From Pontixanthobacter aquaemixtae (lineage in GTDB: Bacteria > Pseudomonadota > Alphaproteobacteria > Sphingomonadales > Sphingomonadaceae), in NCBI RefSeq assembly GCF_009827395.1, contig NZ_WTYX01000002.1:682001-746000 (forward strand): DNA of 64,000 nt, in the 5' to 3' direction. How positions within the stretch are numbered: position 1 is the first letter of the stretch; each line of letters opens with the position of its first letter. A program made the translations under genes and the position numbers. Shown here one piece after another: positions 42,947 to 56,154 of this stretch. Below the pieces are notes generated by a model. That model did not search any database, was not told the DNA's origin, and saw nothing but the letters and a program-made list of their open reading frames with translations.

Positions 42947-44700
42947 TCGGCGCGGGTGATCCGGCCCAAAGCGGGCAGTTCGAGCACATCGGTGGTTTGC
43001 AAATAGGCCTCAAACGCGTCGAGATCGACCGGCCCCGTCACGACATCGCTGCCTTCTTCAAACACGGTGAAACTGTCCCCGCCTGCGGCCAGAAAGCTGT
43101 TCATGGTGACACGGTAGGTGGCGGATGGATCGATTGGTTTCCCCTCCAGCGTCACCGAGACTACACGGCTGCCGGCCGGGCGCGTCATATCATAGCTTAG
43201 CGCGAAGCCTTTCGACGCAGAGAATGTCTGGACAAAGCCTTCATCATCGAATTGCTGTTCCAGCAGAGCCAGCAATTGCGTGCCGGTAAAGCTCTTGGTG
43301 ATCAGAGTATTGCCGAAAGGCTGGACGGCATAGGCATCACCATAGGTGATGGTCCCGTCGTCACCGGGCGCCAAGCCGGTGCGGATGCCCGAATTGTTCA
43401 TGAATGCGATCTGCGCGCCCGCTTCTGCGGTGCCGAACAATTGCGCATCGGCAATGAAATTGCCCAGCCGCGTTTCTTCGGTTGCCGGGCCGGGGTCTTT
43501 GGCATCCCCCGATATCCGCCCGATGGGGCGCTCTGCCGCCGCGCGCGATGCCTCGACATAAAGCTTAACATAGGCCGCCATTTCGGGATTTGCGGCAAAT
43601 TGTTGATAGTCCGCGCTGGGCACGGCTGGCGATCCGTCGCGGGTTGTTCCGACGCTTTGCACCACCACGTTGTTCGCGCTTTTCGCGGTGACATCGCCCG
43701 TTGCCGGATCAATCGTCAGAACAATATCGGTCAGCATCGATCCGCCATAACCGGCGCTGGTCACCAGGAAATCGCGCGCGGGATCGATCGCCGAATAGTC
43801 GCAGACATAGGCGAAATGCGTGTGGCCCGAAATCACCACGTCGATCTTGGGATCAAGCTGCGCCAGAATATCGAGCAGCGGGCCCGAAACGCCGCCGCAG
43901 CTTTTGTTATTATAGCCGACTTCGGTGTAGAGGCCCTGGTGGATTGACACCACGATCGCATCGGCACCGGCTTTCTCCAGATCGGGAATCAATGCGTTGA
44001 TCGCCGCCGCTTCGTCGGTAAATTGCAGGCCCGCAACCCCGCTGGGCGTCACCAGAGTAGGCGTGTCTTTCAGCGTCAGGCCGATAACGCCAACCGCGAT
44101 ATCCTGACCACCGGCATCGAAGCGCTTGATGCCATAGGCAGGAAACAATGTGCTTCCGTCCGGCATCACGACATTGGCGGCGAGAAAGCGGAATTCGGCG
44201 CCGGGATAAGGGTTTTCGACCGCGCATGGCTGGCGCAGCGTGTTCTTTTCGCACCCGCCGTCCTGAATGCGCTTCAATTCTTTCCAGCCGCGGTCAAACT
44301 CGTGATTGCCGACCGCGTTGAAATCGAGGCCCATCCGGTTCATCGCGCCAATCGCGGGTTCATCAAGGAAGATTGACGAGGCCAGCGGACTGCCGCCGAT
44401 CAGATCGCCCGCCGCAATCACCAGAGTATTGTCGAACCCTTCGCGATATTGCTCGATCACGGTCGCAAGATAGGCTGCCCCCGCTGCATAGATCTGCTGC
44501 GTTTGGCCCGCATCATCCATCACTCCGATCGGGCGGCGGATCGGCTCTATATTGCCGTGAAAATCGTTGAGCCCGATAATTTTGACGGTGACCGGGTCTG
44601 CCGATGCGATGTCGGTGGAACTGTCGGGGACCGTCATGCACCCGCCAAGCAGCGTGGCAGACAGAGCCGCGGTAAGAAATTTTGCTGTCGATTTGATCAT
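42943..44700 (-). CDS. bifunctional metallophosphatase / 5'-nucleotidase lipoprotein
   Basis: 585 residues. Lipoprotein signal peptide with lipobox LLGGC (residues ~18-22). N-terminal metallophosphatase: IIGLNDFHGNIEP, AAGDLIGGSP, AVGNHEFDRG, SGHTHFAYV. C-terminal 5'-nucleotidase domain includes NNSGIRTGLAPG and YAVQPFGNTLI. Likely hydrolyses extracellular nucleotides in the periplasm for purine and phosphate salvage. Start ATG 44700 gives a proper signal peptide; the upstream 36 codons do not fit. Confidence 0.93.
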   Translation of the reverse strand: MIKSTAKFLTAALSATLLGGCMTVPDSSTDIASADPVTVKIIGLNDFHGNIEPIRRPIGVMDDAGQTQQIYAAGAAYLATVIEQYREGFDNTLVIAAGDLIGGSPLASSIFLDEPAIGAMNRMGLDFNAVGNHEFDRGWKELKRIQDGGCEKNTLRQPCAVENPYPGAEFRFLAANVVMPDGSTLFPAYGIKRFDAGGQDIAVGVIGLTLKDTPTLVTPSGVAGLQFTDEAAAINALIPDLEKAGADAIVVSIHQGLYTEVGYNNKSCGGVSGPLLDILAQLDPKIDVVISGHTHFAYVCDYSAIDPARDFLVTSAGYGGSMLTDIVLTIDPATGDVTAKSANNVVVQSVGTTRDGSPAVPSADYQQFAANPEMAAYVKLYVEASRAAAERPIGRISGDAKDPGPATEETRLGNFIADAQLFGTAEAGAQIAFMNNSGIRTGLAPGDDGTITYGDAYAVQPFGNTLITKSFTGTQLLALLEQQFDDEGFVQTFSASKGFALSYDMTRPAGSRVVSVTLEGKPIDPSATYRVTMNSFLAAGGDSFTVFEEGSDVVTGPVDLDAFEAYLQTTDVLELPALGRITRAD

Positions 44701-44746
44701 CACCCGTCGATGCGACGCGATTGTGTCAATGTAAAGTCTCGCCGCG

Positions 44747-45931
44747 CTATAAATCCGCTGCCGCTGCGGCGGCCGATGCCCATGCCCATTGAAAATTATA
44801 TCCGCCAAGCCATCCCGTCACATCGACCGCTTCGCCAATTGCGTAGAGGCGCGGGACTTTTTTGGCTTCCATCGTCTTGGATGACAATTCGCCGGTGTCG
44901 ATGCCGCCCGCGGTGACTTCGGCCTTGGCGAAGCCTTCGGACCCGTTGGGCAAAAATTCCCACCGTGCCAGCTTCGCTTCTGCCGCGCGCAACGTCTTGT
45001 CGGGGGCATTGCCCAGCTCGACCGTGACGGACAGCTTTTCGGCGAGGATCGCCGCCAGCCGGTCTGGCAGAGCGTCTTTGAGAACGGACTTCAGATTGCT
45101 GCGCGGGTTTGCGCGTTTGGCGTCGAGCAGCCAGCCCTCTGCCCGGTCCGGCAGGAAATTGATCGCGACGGTCTTTCCGGACTGCCAATAGGATGAAATT
45201 TGCAGGATCGACGGGCCGGACAAGCCGCGATGGGTAAATAGGGCCGCCTCGCGAAAAGCGGTCTTACCGCTGCTGGCCACCACTTCGGCGGAAACGCCCG
45301 AAATATCGCGGAACAACACATCGTCCCCGCCCAGCGTCAGCGGGACCAGCGCGGGGCGCGGCTCCACCACTTTCAGCCCGAATTGCCGCGCAAGATCATA
45401 GGCGTAGCCGGTCGCCCCCATTTTCGGAATCGAAGGCCCGCCGGTCGCGATTACCAGCGAATGCGCGCCGTGCAATGCGCCATTTGCCCTGACCAGAAAG
45501 CTGCCATCGGCCTGCTCGACCGCGGTCACATGCTGGTCGCACATCACCTCGACATGCCCGCCTGCTTCTTTCGCCTTGTCGCATTCCTCCAGCAGCATCG
45601 CGACAATCTGCCTTGCGCTTTGATCGCAGAACAGCTGGCCCAGCGTCTTCTCGTGCCAGGCGATGCCATAGCTTTCGACCAGATCGAGGAAATCGCGCGG
45701 GGTGTAGCGGCTGAGTGCCGATTTCGCGAAATGCGGATTGGCGGAGAGATAATTGGCCGGGCCCGCGCCGATATTGGTGAAATTGCACCGTCCCCCGCCC
45801 GAGATCAGTATCTTCCTGCCCGGCGTGGGTGCTTTTTCCAGCACAAGTATGCGCTTGCCGCGCTGCCCGGCTCTGGCTGCGCAGAACAGACCGGCGGCAC
45901 CGGCGCCAAGGATAATCGTATCATAGGCCAT
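44747..45931 (-). CDS. BaiN/YhiN-type FAD-dependent oxidoreductase
   Basis: HI0933-family flavoprotein, 394 residues. FAD Rossmann motif ILGAGAAGLFCAARAG at the start, GRKILISGGGRCNFTN, VIATGGPSIPKMGATG and the C-terminal AIGEAVDVTGWLGGYNFQWAW signature. Family members are poorly characterised reductases; the substrate is unknown. The stop lies close to the next minus-strand gene; the AI-2E-type gene ends 6 bp upstream of its start. Confidence 0.92.
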   Translation of the reverse strand: MAYDTIILGAGAAGLFCAARAGQRGKRILVLEKAPTPGRKILISGGGRCNFTNIGAGPANYLSANPHFAKSALSRYTPRDFLDLVESYGIAWHEKTLGQLFCDQSARQIVAMLLEECDKAKEAGGHVEVMCDQHVTAVEQADGSFLVRANGALHGAHSLVIATGGPSIPKMGATGYAYDLARQFGLKVVEPRPALVPLTLGGDDVLFRDISGVSAEVVASSGKTAFREAALFTHRGLSGPSILQISSYWQSGKTVAINFLPDRAEGWLLDAKRANPRSNLKSVLKDALPDRLAAILAEKLSVTVELGNAPDKTLRAAEAKLARWEFLPNGSEGFAKAEVTAGGIDTGELSSKTMEAKKVPRLYAIGEAVDVTGWLGGYNFQWAWASAAAAAADL

Positions 45932-45937
45932 GCGCGG

Positions 45938-47038
45938 TCAGGCGGGCTCGGCCGCGTCCGGTTCCAGAGGGGTCAGATCGCGCTCGCGCTGTTCTTTCGA
46001 AATAGTCCATGCGGCGAGAAACAGCCCGGCAACCAAGGGGCCGACAACGATCCCCGAAAGCCCCATCAAGCCAATGCCGCCAAGCGTCGTCACCAGAATC
46101 ATCCAGTCAGGAATTCCGGTGTCGCGCCCGACCAGAATGGGGCGCAGCAAATTGTCGGCCATGCCGATCACCACGATGCCCGACACGATTACCAGAATGC
46201 CTTGCCAGATTGCCCCGGTCGCGAGCAGCCAAACCGCCACCGGCCCCCAGACAATCGCCGGGCCCAAGGCGGGCAATAGCGAGAACACCGCCATCAGCAG
46301 GCCGAACAGCATTGCCGAAGGGACGCCGGCAATTGCAAAAGTGATTGCCCCGAGTGCGCCCTGAACAAGGCCGACCACCACCGATCCTTTCACGGTGGCG
46401 CGGACGATGTTGAGGAATTTGTCGGCCAGCCGCTCGGCAATATCGCGTTCCATTGGCAATGCGCCAACCACCGCGCGGCCGATGGTCTTGCCGTCGCGCA
46501 GCAGGAAGAAGGTTGCATAGAGGCCGACACCGAAAGCAAGCACGAAACCGGCGGCGCTGCTGCCAATGGTCACTGCCTGACGCGCAATTGCCCCGGTACT
46601 TTCGCGGGCGAAATCCTGCGCCTTGTCGAGCAGGCCCTGCAGATTGCCGAAGCCAGCATTGTCGAGCGAGGCCTGAATGCCCAGCGGCAATGCGTCGTGG
46701 ATTTGGGTGAACCATGCAGCCACATCAATCTCGCCATCTCTGAAAGCGAAGAACACCTCGACCATTTGTTCGACCGCAATGCTGCCGACGAAGAAAGCCG
46801 GGATCAGCACGGCTACGGTGATGATCAGCAACGCCGCCGCCGCGCAGCGGCTGTCGCTGCCGCCCAGTTTCCGGCGGAACCATTGGAACAGCGGCTGGAA
46901 CATGATTGCCGCCAATGTCGCCCACAAAAGCGGGCGCGCAAACGGCCAGATCACCAACAGCAGTGCCAACGTGACCAGCGCAAGGAACAGCACAAATCCG
47001 CCGCGCTCGATTGCGTTGTTCGGTGCGTTGGCTTCCAT
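45938..47038 (-). CDS. AI-2E family permease
   Basis: 366 residues with about eight membrane helices and the UPF0118/AI-2E transporter layout: paired N-terminal helices (FVLFLALVTLALLLVIWPFA), a long soluble segment at ~85-150, the VKGSVVVGLVQGALGAI region and a C-terminal LGGIGLMGLSGIVVGPLVAG. Despite the name, members often export other small molecules or act as ion antiporters. Substrate unknown. Confidence 0.9.
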   Translation of the reverse strand: MEANAPNNAIERGGFVLFLALVTLALLLVIWPFARPLLWATLAAIMFQPLFQWFRRKLGGSDSRCAAAALLIITVAVLIPAFFVGSIAVEQMVEVFFAFRDGEIDVAAWFTQIHDALPLGIQASLDNAGFGNLQGLLDKAQDFARESTGAIARQAVTIGSSAAGFVLAFGVGLYATFFLLRDGKTIGRAVVGALPMERDIAERLADKFLNIVRATVKGSVVVGLVQGALGAITFAIAGVPSAMLFGLLMAVFSLLPALGPAIVWGPVAVWLLATGAIWQGILVIVSGIVVIGMADNLLRPILVGRDTGIPDWMILVTTLGGIGLMGLSGIVVGPLVAGLFLAAWTISKEQRERDLTPLEPDAAEPA

Positions 47039-47066
47039 GGGTTGCTCCTTCAGCTTCGGATTGTGC

Positions 47067-47864
47067 TCAGCGCCGCGCGTCTTTGACCAGCACGCGGTAC
47101 AGGCTGGCGCCCAGCATCAGCGCAGCGGCCGCGATGATCGCCCCGGCCCAGAACCAGTGCGCCAGCAAGAGCTCTTCGGCAATGGCTCCGGTGTCGGAAT
47201 TCTGGTGCACGCCGCCAATGACGGCTCCGGTTGAAAACAGATAGCCCCATTGGCCAAACATGCTCACCGCCGCATGGATGCCCAGAAACTGGACGGCAAA
47301 ACGGCTGACGGCCTCGCTTCCTTTTTGCGCGATGAACAGGATCAGCACTGCTGTGGGGAGCAATACCGCCCAGCCCACCACGCTGCGCACCCAGATTGCG
47401 GTGGTGATTATGATCACCCCGCCCAGCGCGGTCAGCGCCAGCCGCCGCATATTCTCTTTGGTTGAAGCAAGGATCATCAAGGAACCGGCGATGGCCGGGC
47501 CCAGCGGGCCGCCCGCGCTGACCAGCGCCTCTGTAACCGGCCAGGTGCCGGGCGGTGATCCGGTCATCGCATAGCCATTGCCATTGGCGAAAATAACCAA
47601 TTCGTAGAAATCGAGGCCGAGCAGGATCGCGGTCAGCCCATGCCCCATCTCGTGAAACCAGGTGGTCAGGATGAAGAACGGGTAAGTGATGTAATTGCCC
47701 AGCGGCAGCTTGGGCAGGATGATAACCGCCAATGCCGCAAGCGCGAGCCAGCCGGGATGATCCTTGGCAGGCTTGTACGGGCTCGCACCGAATTTTGCAG
47801 GCTCGATCGCGCTGTATTTTTTCGGACGGCGGAACAGACCGGAAAGTTTGTCACGCACGCCCAT
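47067..47864 (-). CDS. M50-like membrane metallopeptidase
   Basis: 265 residues, about six membrane helices. HEMGH at residues ~70-74 (FFILTTWFHEMGHGLTAIL) supplies the zinc ligands and catalytic Glu. A second motif (SAGGPLGPAIAGS) is typical of peptidase M50B-like proteins. The N-terminal ~35 residues are basic and cytoplasmic. No PDZ domain, so it is not RseP. The substrate is unknown. It lies 8 bp downstream of gyrB. Confidence 0.85.
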   Translation of the reverse strand: MGVRDKLSGLFRRPKKYSAIEPAKFGASPYKPAKDHPGWLALAALAVIILPKLPLGNYITYPFFILTTWFHEMGHGLTAILLGLDFYELVIFANGNGYAMTGSPPGTWPVTEALVSAGGPLGPAIAGSLMILASTKENMRRLALTALGGVIIITTAIWVRSVVGWAVLLPTAVLILFIAQKGSEAVSRFAVQFLGIHAAVSMFGQWGYLFSTGAVIGGVHQNSDTGAIAEELLLAHWFWAGAIIAAAALMLGASLYRVLVKDARR

Positions 47865-47872
47865 TTCGCGCT

Positions 47873-50521
<2,649 letters not shown>

Positions 50522-50542
50522 CTACAGCGCAACGAGAATGCC

Positions 50543-51925
50543 ATGCTGTCGGTGCTTGATATTTTCCGGATCGGGATTGGCCCTTCCAGTTCGCACACGG
50601 TCGGACCGATGCGGATTTCGAGCATGTTTGTGCGCGCGCTCAAACGCAGCGGAAAGTTCGCCCGTGTGGCCAAAATCCACATCGAATTGCAGGGGTCTTT
50701 GGCGCTGACAGGTATCGGCCACGGCACGCCGCGCGCGTCGATATTGGGGCTGATGGGTCACCGGCCTGAAACTTATGATCCGGCGAAAGGTGACGCCCAG
50801 CTTGACCGGATCGAGAGCGAGAATGTGCTGTCGCTCGGCGGCGAACGCGACATTGCCTTTGATAGCAGCGCCGATGTCGATCTGGCCGGGCATATCATTC
50901 CCGATCTGCACCCCAACGGGATGCGGCTGATCGCCTATGACAGCGCGGGCGAAGTGCTCTCGGACAGGCAGTATTTCTCCACTGGTGGCGGGTTCGTGGC
51001 ATCGCAGCGGCAGCTGGAAAAGCCGGCCAAGAATGATCGCGTAAAGGCGGGCAGCCCGGTGCCGCACCGCTTTGCTTCGGCGGCCGATTTGCTGGAACTG
51101 TGCGCCGCAGAACAATTGTCGATCCACGATCTGGTGCTTCAGAACGAAGATGCGATGCGTCCGCGCGAGAAGACCCTGGCCGGGATCGACAAGGTTGCCG
51201 AGGCGATGGATGGCTGCATCGATCGCGGGCTGGCGCAGACGGGCATTCTTCCCGGCGGGCTGAAGGTCCGCCGCCGCGCGCCCGAACTTTGGGGCAAGCT
51301 GCAATCCAACCCGCAATCGAATGAGCGCGAACAATTGTTCGACTGGCTCAATTGCTTTGCGATGGCGGTGAATGAAGAAAATGCGGCGGGCGGCAAAGTT
51401 GTGACCGCGCCAACCAATGGCGCGGCGGGGATTCTGCCCGCGGTGATGCGGTTTTATTGCCTCGACGCCGAAGACAATGCGTGCACCGAAAGCCGCCGCA
51501 AATTCCTGCTCACTGCCGGGGCAATCGGCCTGCTGTACAAGCAGCGGGCTTCGATTTCGGGGGCGGAAATGGGCTGTCAGGGCGAAGTGGGCGTGGCCTG
51601 TTCGATGGCGGCCGGCGGGCTTGCGGCACTGTGGGGCGGAACACCGACCCAGATTGCCAGCGCGGCGGAAATCGGGATGGAACACAATCTCGGCCTGACA
51701 TGCGATCCGGTGGGCGGGCTGGTGCAAGTGCCGTGTATCGAACGCAACGCGATCGGCGCGGTCAAGGCGGTCAATGCCGCGCGTTTGGCGCTTCACCGCG
51801 ATGAAGTGTCGATCGTTTCGCTCGATCAAGTGATCGAAACCATGCGCCAGACCGGCCTCGATATGTCCACCAAATACAAAGAAACGAGCCAGGGCGGGCT
51901 GGCGGTCAACGTTATCGAGTGCTGA
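50543..51925 (+). CDS. sdaA: L-serine ammonia-lyase
   Basis: Iron-sulfur serine deaminase giving pyruvate and ammonia, single-chain type with beta and alpha domains, 460 residues. Start [20 protein letters not shown] (substrate SSSH motif). Alpha domain: [38 protein letters not shown] and [18 protein letters not shown] with the 4Fe-4S cysteines. ATG 50543 is chosen as the family start. Confidence 0.96.
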   Translation: MLSVLDIFRIGIGPSSSHTVGPMRISSMFVRALKRSGKFARVAKIHIELQGSLALTGIGHGTPRASILGLMGHRPETYDPAKGDAQLDRIESENVLSLGGERDIAFDSSADVDLAGHIIPDLHPNGMRLIAYDSAGEVLSDRQYFSTGGGFVASQRQLEKPAKNDRVKAGSPVPHRFASAADLLELCAAEQLSIHDLVLQNEDAMRPREKTLAGIDKVAEAMDGCIDRGLAQTGILPGGLKVRRRAPELWGKLQSNPQSNEREQLFDWLNCFAMAVNEENAAGGKVVTAPTNGAAGILPAVMRFYCLDAEDNACTESRRKFLLTAGAIGLLYKQRASISGAEMGCQGEVGVACSMAAGGLAALWGGTPTQIASAAEIGMEHNLGLTCDPVGGLVQVPCIERNAIGAVKAVNAARLALHRDEVSIVSLDQVIETMRQTGLDMSTKYKETSQGGLAVNVIEC

Positions 51926-51929
51926 CCCT

Positions 51930-52778
51930 CTATTGCTGCGCGCCTGTTGCTTGAGGCTGCGCTGCGGGTGCATCGTCGATCAGCGGCGGGAGCTCTGGCA
52001 AGCCGATGCGGAAATGCACGGCGCCCTGCCAAATGGTCTGGTCAAACAATTGGATCATGCCGGCCCGCGCCGCATCGTCGAACTGGCTCTTGTGACAATC
52101 CGCAGCGCGGATCGAAGCGGCCAGATCATCGGGCGAATAGTCATACGGCACTTGCAGCAATTCGGGATCGGTTTGTGCCCAGTTCTGCATTTCCGCCACC
52201 GGGGGCAGCGTGCCTTTGGGGATTCCCGGATACATCACCGCCGGGCGGTCCTCACCCATTTCCTGCACCAGCTGCGTGGTCACGGCGCTGACCATCCGGT
52301 GGTCGGCATGGCCATATCCGCCATCGGGCCCCCAAGTGAAAACGAGTTCGAAATTGCCCGTTCGGATCAAGGGTTGCAGCGCGGCAGACAGCTTCTGTGC
52401 GGGGCTGCCCGGATGGTGGGCATTGACGCCCAGCGTGCCATCGCCCAGCCGCAGGAATGTGACATCGGGATTGCCCAGCGCCTGCATCGAACAGCGCGCT
52501 TCATTCTCGCGGTGGGCGGCCAATGCCGCGCCGCGCTCCATCGTTGACACTCCCGGTCCCTGATCCCCGCTTGTGACGAATATTACCGTTACCGGCTGGC
52601 CCCTGCGTGCCGCCCGCGCCAGTACGGGGGCGACGAATAGCTCGTCATCGGGATGGGCAAACACAAACAGCAGCCGCGGCTTGCCTTTGGCCTCGGCTTC
52701 GACTCCGGCTTCATGCGCATGCGCTGGTCCGCCGGCCAACATCGCCGCCATTGCTGCCACCCAACCAATTGCACGCAT
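51930..52778 (-). CDS. exported PIG-L family deacetylase
   Basis: LmbE-like zinc de-N-acetylase, 282 residues. Signal peptide MRAIGWVAAMAAMLAGGPAHA. Zinc motif VFAHPDDELFVAP, VTSGDQGPG, and the second metal His in GPDGGYGHADHRMV. Probably deacetylates an N-acetylated glycan or small molecule in the periplasm; the substrate is unknown. Convergent with sdaA, leaving only 4 bp between stop codons. Confidence 0.9.
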   Translation of the reverse strand: MRAIGWVAAMAAMLAGGPAHAHEAGVEAEAKGKPRLLFVFAHPDDELFVAPVLARAARRGQPVTVIFVTSGDQGPGVSTMERGAALAAHRENEARCSMQALGNPDVTFLRLGDGTLGVNAHHPGSPAQKLSAALQPLIRTGNFELVFTWGPDGGYGHADHRMVSAVTTQLVQEMGEDRPAVMYPGIPKGTLPPVAEMQNWAQTDPELLQVPYDYSPDDLAASIRAADCHKSQFDDAARAGMIQLFDQTIWQGAVHFRIGLPELPPLIDDAPAAQPQATGAQQ

Positions 52779-52863
52779 CCGGAATCTCCTTGGCTTTGCT
52801 TGGCAAGCCTGCGTAAGTGCCGGCCGACCAATAGCATAGACGCATTATATCAGGAGCACCCGG

Positions 52864-54408
52864 TTGACGATGCTTGAGACCCTATCCGCCCCTTTCGGTT
52901 CCTATCGCACCATTTTGGACGGCTGGGCGCGTCAGCAACCCGATCATCCCGCTCTGCGCGACGACAATGGCAAATTGTCGTGGCAGGAAATGATGGAGCG
53001 CGTTGACCGGATCGCGGCGCAATTGCAGGCAAAGGGTCTGGAGCGCGGCCAATCGGTTGCGATTCTGGGCACTTCGACCGTCAATTATGCGCTGGTGTTT
53101 CTGGCCGCCGTTCTGGCAGGCGGTGTCGCTGCACCGCTGACGACGAGCGCCAGCCCAGAACAGCTCGACGGCATGGCTAAGGATTCGGGTGCGCGGCATC
53201 TGTTCGTCGATCGCGCAAAACTGACCGAGCTTGGAGAAGGCTTTGTACCCGATCTGGAACATATCGTACTGGATGAAGAGCTGGACAGCTGGATGGCACC
53301 GGCGGGTGCGCAGCCCGCTTTGATCGAGCCGACCGGCGATGAACCGTTCAACATTATCTATTCGAGCGGAACCACCGGTATTCCCAAAGGCATCGTCCAT
53401 TCGCACACCATGCGCTGGCGCCAGTTTGCCGCGACCGCCGCGTCCTTTCTCGCGACCGGGCTGGAGGTGCGCTCGCTGACTTCCACGCCGCTTTATTCGA
53501 ACACGACGATGGTGGCGTTTCTGTCGGCATTGCTCGCGGGCGGAACGGTGAGCATCATGGGCAAGTTCAACACCGTCCGCTGGCTGGAAATTGCCCAGCG
53601 TGACCGGATCACCTTAACCATGCTGGTTCCGGTGCAATATCAGCGGCTGATGGATGAACCGGCATTCGATGATTTCGACCTGTCCAACCTGCAGATCAAA
53701 TATTGCACTTCGGCGCCGTTCTCTGCCGAGCTCAAGGCCCAAGTTCTCAAGCGCATGCCGGGCGGTTTGATCGAGATCTATTCGATGACCGAAGGCGGCG
53801 TGGTGTGCCTGCTCTATGCGCATGAACACCCGACCAAACTGCACACGGTGGGCCAGCCCGCGCCGGGCAGCGAGCTCAAAGTCATGGGCGAGGATGGGCA
53901 GTTACTGCCGCCGGGCGAGGCGGGCGAACTGATCGGGCGCGGTCCGGCGATGATGAGCGGGTACAAGAACCAGCCCGGCAAAACCTCCGAAGCGCAATGG
54001 ATCGATCCGGAAACGGGCGAATGGTGGATGCGGATGGGCGATATTGGCCGTGTCGACGAGGATGGCTTTGTCGAGCTGGTCGGCCGCGCGAAAGACATGA
54101 TCATATCGGGTGGCTTCAATATCTACCCCGTCGATCTGGAGAATGAACTGCTGAAAGAAGACGGCGTGGTTGAGGCCGCGGTGATCGGCGTGCCGAGCAA
54201 GGCCTGGGGCGAAACGCCGGTCGGCTTTGTGACGCTGAACGCGCCGAAGGATACCGCCGATATTCTCGGCACAGTGAATGCGCGTTTGGGCAAGACGCAG
54301 CGGCTATCGGCGCTGCACGCAATCGACGAAATGCCGCGCAGCCATATCGGCAAACTGCTCAAGACAGAGCTGCGCAGCGAAGCCGAAACTCGCGGGCTTC
54401 CGGATTAG
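52864..54408 (+). CDS. class I adenylate-forming enzyme (acyl-CoA ligase)
   Basis: 514 residues. P-loop NIIYSSGTTGIPKGIVHS, IEIYSMTEGGVV, WWMRMGDIGRVDEDGFVELVGRAKDMIISGGFNIYP, and catalytic Lys in MPRSHIGKLLKTEL. Activates a small or medium carboxylate; the substrate is not deduced. TTG at 52864 has GGAG 7 nt upstream and gives MTMLETLSAPFGS; ATG 52870 is the alternative. Stands alone, with a hairpin 16 bp downstream. Confidence 0.9.
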   Translation: MTMLETLSAPFGSYRTILDGWARQQPDHPALRDDNGKLSWQEMMERVDRIAAQLQAKGLERGQSVAILGTSTVNYALVFLAAVLAGGVAAPLTTSASPEQLDGMAKDSGARHLFVDRAKLTELGEGFVPDLEHIVLDEELDSWMAPAGAQPALIEPTGDEPFNIIYSSGTTGIPKGIVHSHTMRWRQFAATAASFLATGLEVRSLTSTPLYSNTTMVAFLSALLAGGTVSIMGKFNTVRWLEIAQRDRITLTMLVPVQYQRLMDEPAFDDFDLSNLQIKYCTSAPFSAELKAQVLKRMPGGLIEIYSMTEGGVVCLLYAHEHPTKLHTVGQPAPGSELKVMGEDGQLLPPGEAGELIGRGPAMMSGYKNQPGKTSEAQWIDPETGEWWMRMGDIGRVDEDGFVELVGRAKDMIISGGFNIYPVDLENELLKEDGVVEAAVIGVPSKAWGETPVGFVTLNAPKDTADILGTVNARLGKTQRLSALHAIDEMPRSHIGKLLKTELRSEAETRGLPD

Positions 54409-54794
54409 GTATAGGGAAGATTTAGAGACGCGGCTGCCTGCAAAAGGGAGGGGGACTGTAGGTCAGCCGCGTCTCTGGTCGCTTCCATCTCTCTCAGCGG
54501 CGGGCCTGGGACTTTGCCTCGGGCCGGGCGCTGTGCCGCACTCGCGGGCAGCGGAGATTTCAGCCGGAAAAAGATGCGTTAAACGCTGTCATTTTCCCGT
54601 TCGTCCCCGGCAGCGGTTTTTGGGAGAGGAGACCGATCCGCCGGTTCGGAAGACGAAATAATAGTGCGCGCGAATTTATACAAATGACAAAACCTCAGGC
54701 ATTGTTCACTTTTTTGCAACAAAACTTTGGGTCATGCGAGAGCCCGGGCGAGCATCAAACTGCCAGGTGAAACCGCGAATATTCTGGCCGGAAA
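54409..54794. other. non-coding interval between ligase and MFS genes
   Basis: A strong hairpin lies at 54424-54476. The rest (54480-54790) is mixed GC then AT-rich (54660-54730) and contains no gene I can support. A 28-codon frame at 54684 has no homology I recognise and is not called. Confidence 0.5.
54424..54476 (-). other. 13-bp hairpin with C-rich loop
   Basis: AGAGACGCGGCTG pairs perfectly with CAGCCGCGTCTCT; an inner CCTGCA/TGTAGG (one G-U) extends it. The minus-strand loop reads GUCCCCCUCCCUUU, again anti-Shine-Dalgarno-like, as in the hairpin at 11169. On the plus strand it follows the ligase stop without a T-run. Confidence 0.5.
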
Positions 54795-56027
54795 TTAGCC
54801 GCCCGAAGGCGCAATGTCCGCGGCTTTCTCAGCGCGGCCAAGGCCCATCAGGAACAGGGCGAGCGCGATCAGGGCAAAGCCCGCCGCCAGCAGGATCGGC
54901 ATGCCCGGGAACCGGTATTCGGCGCCAGCAAATGCGGCGAAGACCAGCGTGTAAATCGGCGGGCCGATGACCGCAGCCAGGCTACCCACAGCCTGCGTTG
55001 CGCCCTGCAATTCGCCCTGGCTGGTCGCATCGACAAACCGGCTGTTCATCGCCGCGATCGAAGGCTGGACGAGGCCTTGCAATCCGCCGAACAGCAAGGC
55101 CGCGTAAATCAGCGGATCGAAACGGACAAAGGCATATACCAGGCTGACGATCAGCACCGAAGCGATGCCGACGATCACCGAATTGCGTTCACCCAGTTTG
55201 GGCGCAAGATATCGCAGGCCGAGGCCCTGCACCAGCGCGCTCGATATCCCCACGCAGGCGAGCGAGAAGCCGATTTCCGCCTCTCCCCAACCGAATGCGG
55301 CGATGGCGAAATAGGCCCAGATGATCGGATAGACCAAATGCGCCAGCTGCCACACGCCCAGCGCCGCCACGAACCAGAGCACGGTGGTGTTCTGCTGGCC
55401 CAGTGCCTTGAGGCTCGAAAAGGCATTGGCTCTCGCGAGATTGAACGCCCGCCGCTTTTCCGGCGGTAAGCTCTCGCGCAATACAAAGAAACCGATGGCG
55501 AAATTGAGGAAGGCCAGCGCCGCCGCGGCGAGGAAGGGATAGCGCGGGTCAAACACGCCAAGCGCACCGCCAAGCGCCGGACCGAATATGAAGCCCAGCC
55601 CGAAAGCCATGCCGACAAGACCGAAATTGGCCGCGCGTTTTTCCGGCGGGGTGATGTCGGCAATATAGGCATAGGCGGCGGAGAAGCTGGCCCCGGTAAT
55701 GCCCGCGATCATCCGCCCGACGACCAGCCACCACAAAGTCGGCGCGAAGGCCATCAGCAGATAATCGAGCCCGAAGGCAAAGATCGAAGCGAGCAGCACC
55801 GGCCGCCTGCCGAACCGGTCCGACAGATTGCCGATGATCGGCGCGAAAATGAATTGCAGCGCGGCATAACCAGCGCCGAGCCAACCGGCCCATATCGCCG
55901 CGCGGTCCACCGGAAATGCGCCCAATTCCATGATCAGCGACGGTAGCACGGGCATAATCAGCCCGAAGCCGAGCATGTCGAGGAACACCACCATAAAAAC
56001 GAATCCGAGGCTGGCGTGTTTCGTCAT
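54795..56027 (-). CDS. MFS transporter, TCR/Tet-like
   Basis: 410 residues, twelve transmembrane helices. Start [20 protein letters not shown]; motif [19 protein letters not shown]; motif C-like [20 protein letters not shown]. Closest in layout to tetracycline-resistance-type proton antiporters, but this subgroup is broad and no drug can be named. GGGGGA precedes the ATG at 56027. Confidence 0.9.
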   Translation of the reverse strand: MTKHASLGFVFMVVFLDMLGFGLIMPVLPSLIMELGAFPVDRAAIWAGWLGAGYAALQFIFAPIIGNLSDRFGRRPVLLASIFAFGLDYLLMAFAPTLWWLVVGRMIAGITGASFSAAYAYIADITPPEKRAANFGLVGMAFGLGFIFGPALGGALGVFDPRYPFLAAAALAFLNFAIGFFVLRESLPPEKRRAFNLARANAFSSLKALGQQNTTVLWFVAALGVWQLAHLVYPIIWAYFAIAAFGWGEAEIGFSLACVGISSALVQGLGLRYLAPKLGERNSVIVGIASVLIVSLVYAFVRFDPLIYAALLFGGLQGLVQPSIAAMNSRFVDATSQGELQGATQAVGSLAAVIGPPIYTLVFAAFAGAEYRFPGMPILLAAGFALIALALFLMGLGRAEKAADIAPSGG

Positions 56028-56154
56028 CGGTTCTGTTCCCCCTGATCGAAGCGACCGGCTAGATGAAATGGCGGGGGAACACAATCGATCCAGCCTCTGG
56101 GTTTACGGCCAAGCTATCTTGCCGGTTTGAAGCCGATTGCCTATCGCCGCGCGC

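Noticed and set aside
54684-54770. 28-codon frame in the ligase-MFS interval
   Set aside because: No ribosome-binding site and no recognisable sequence.
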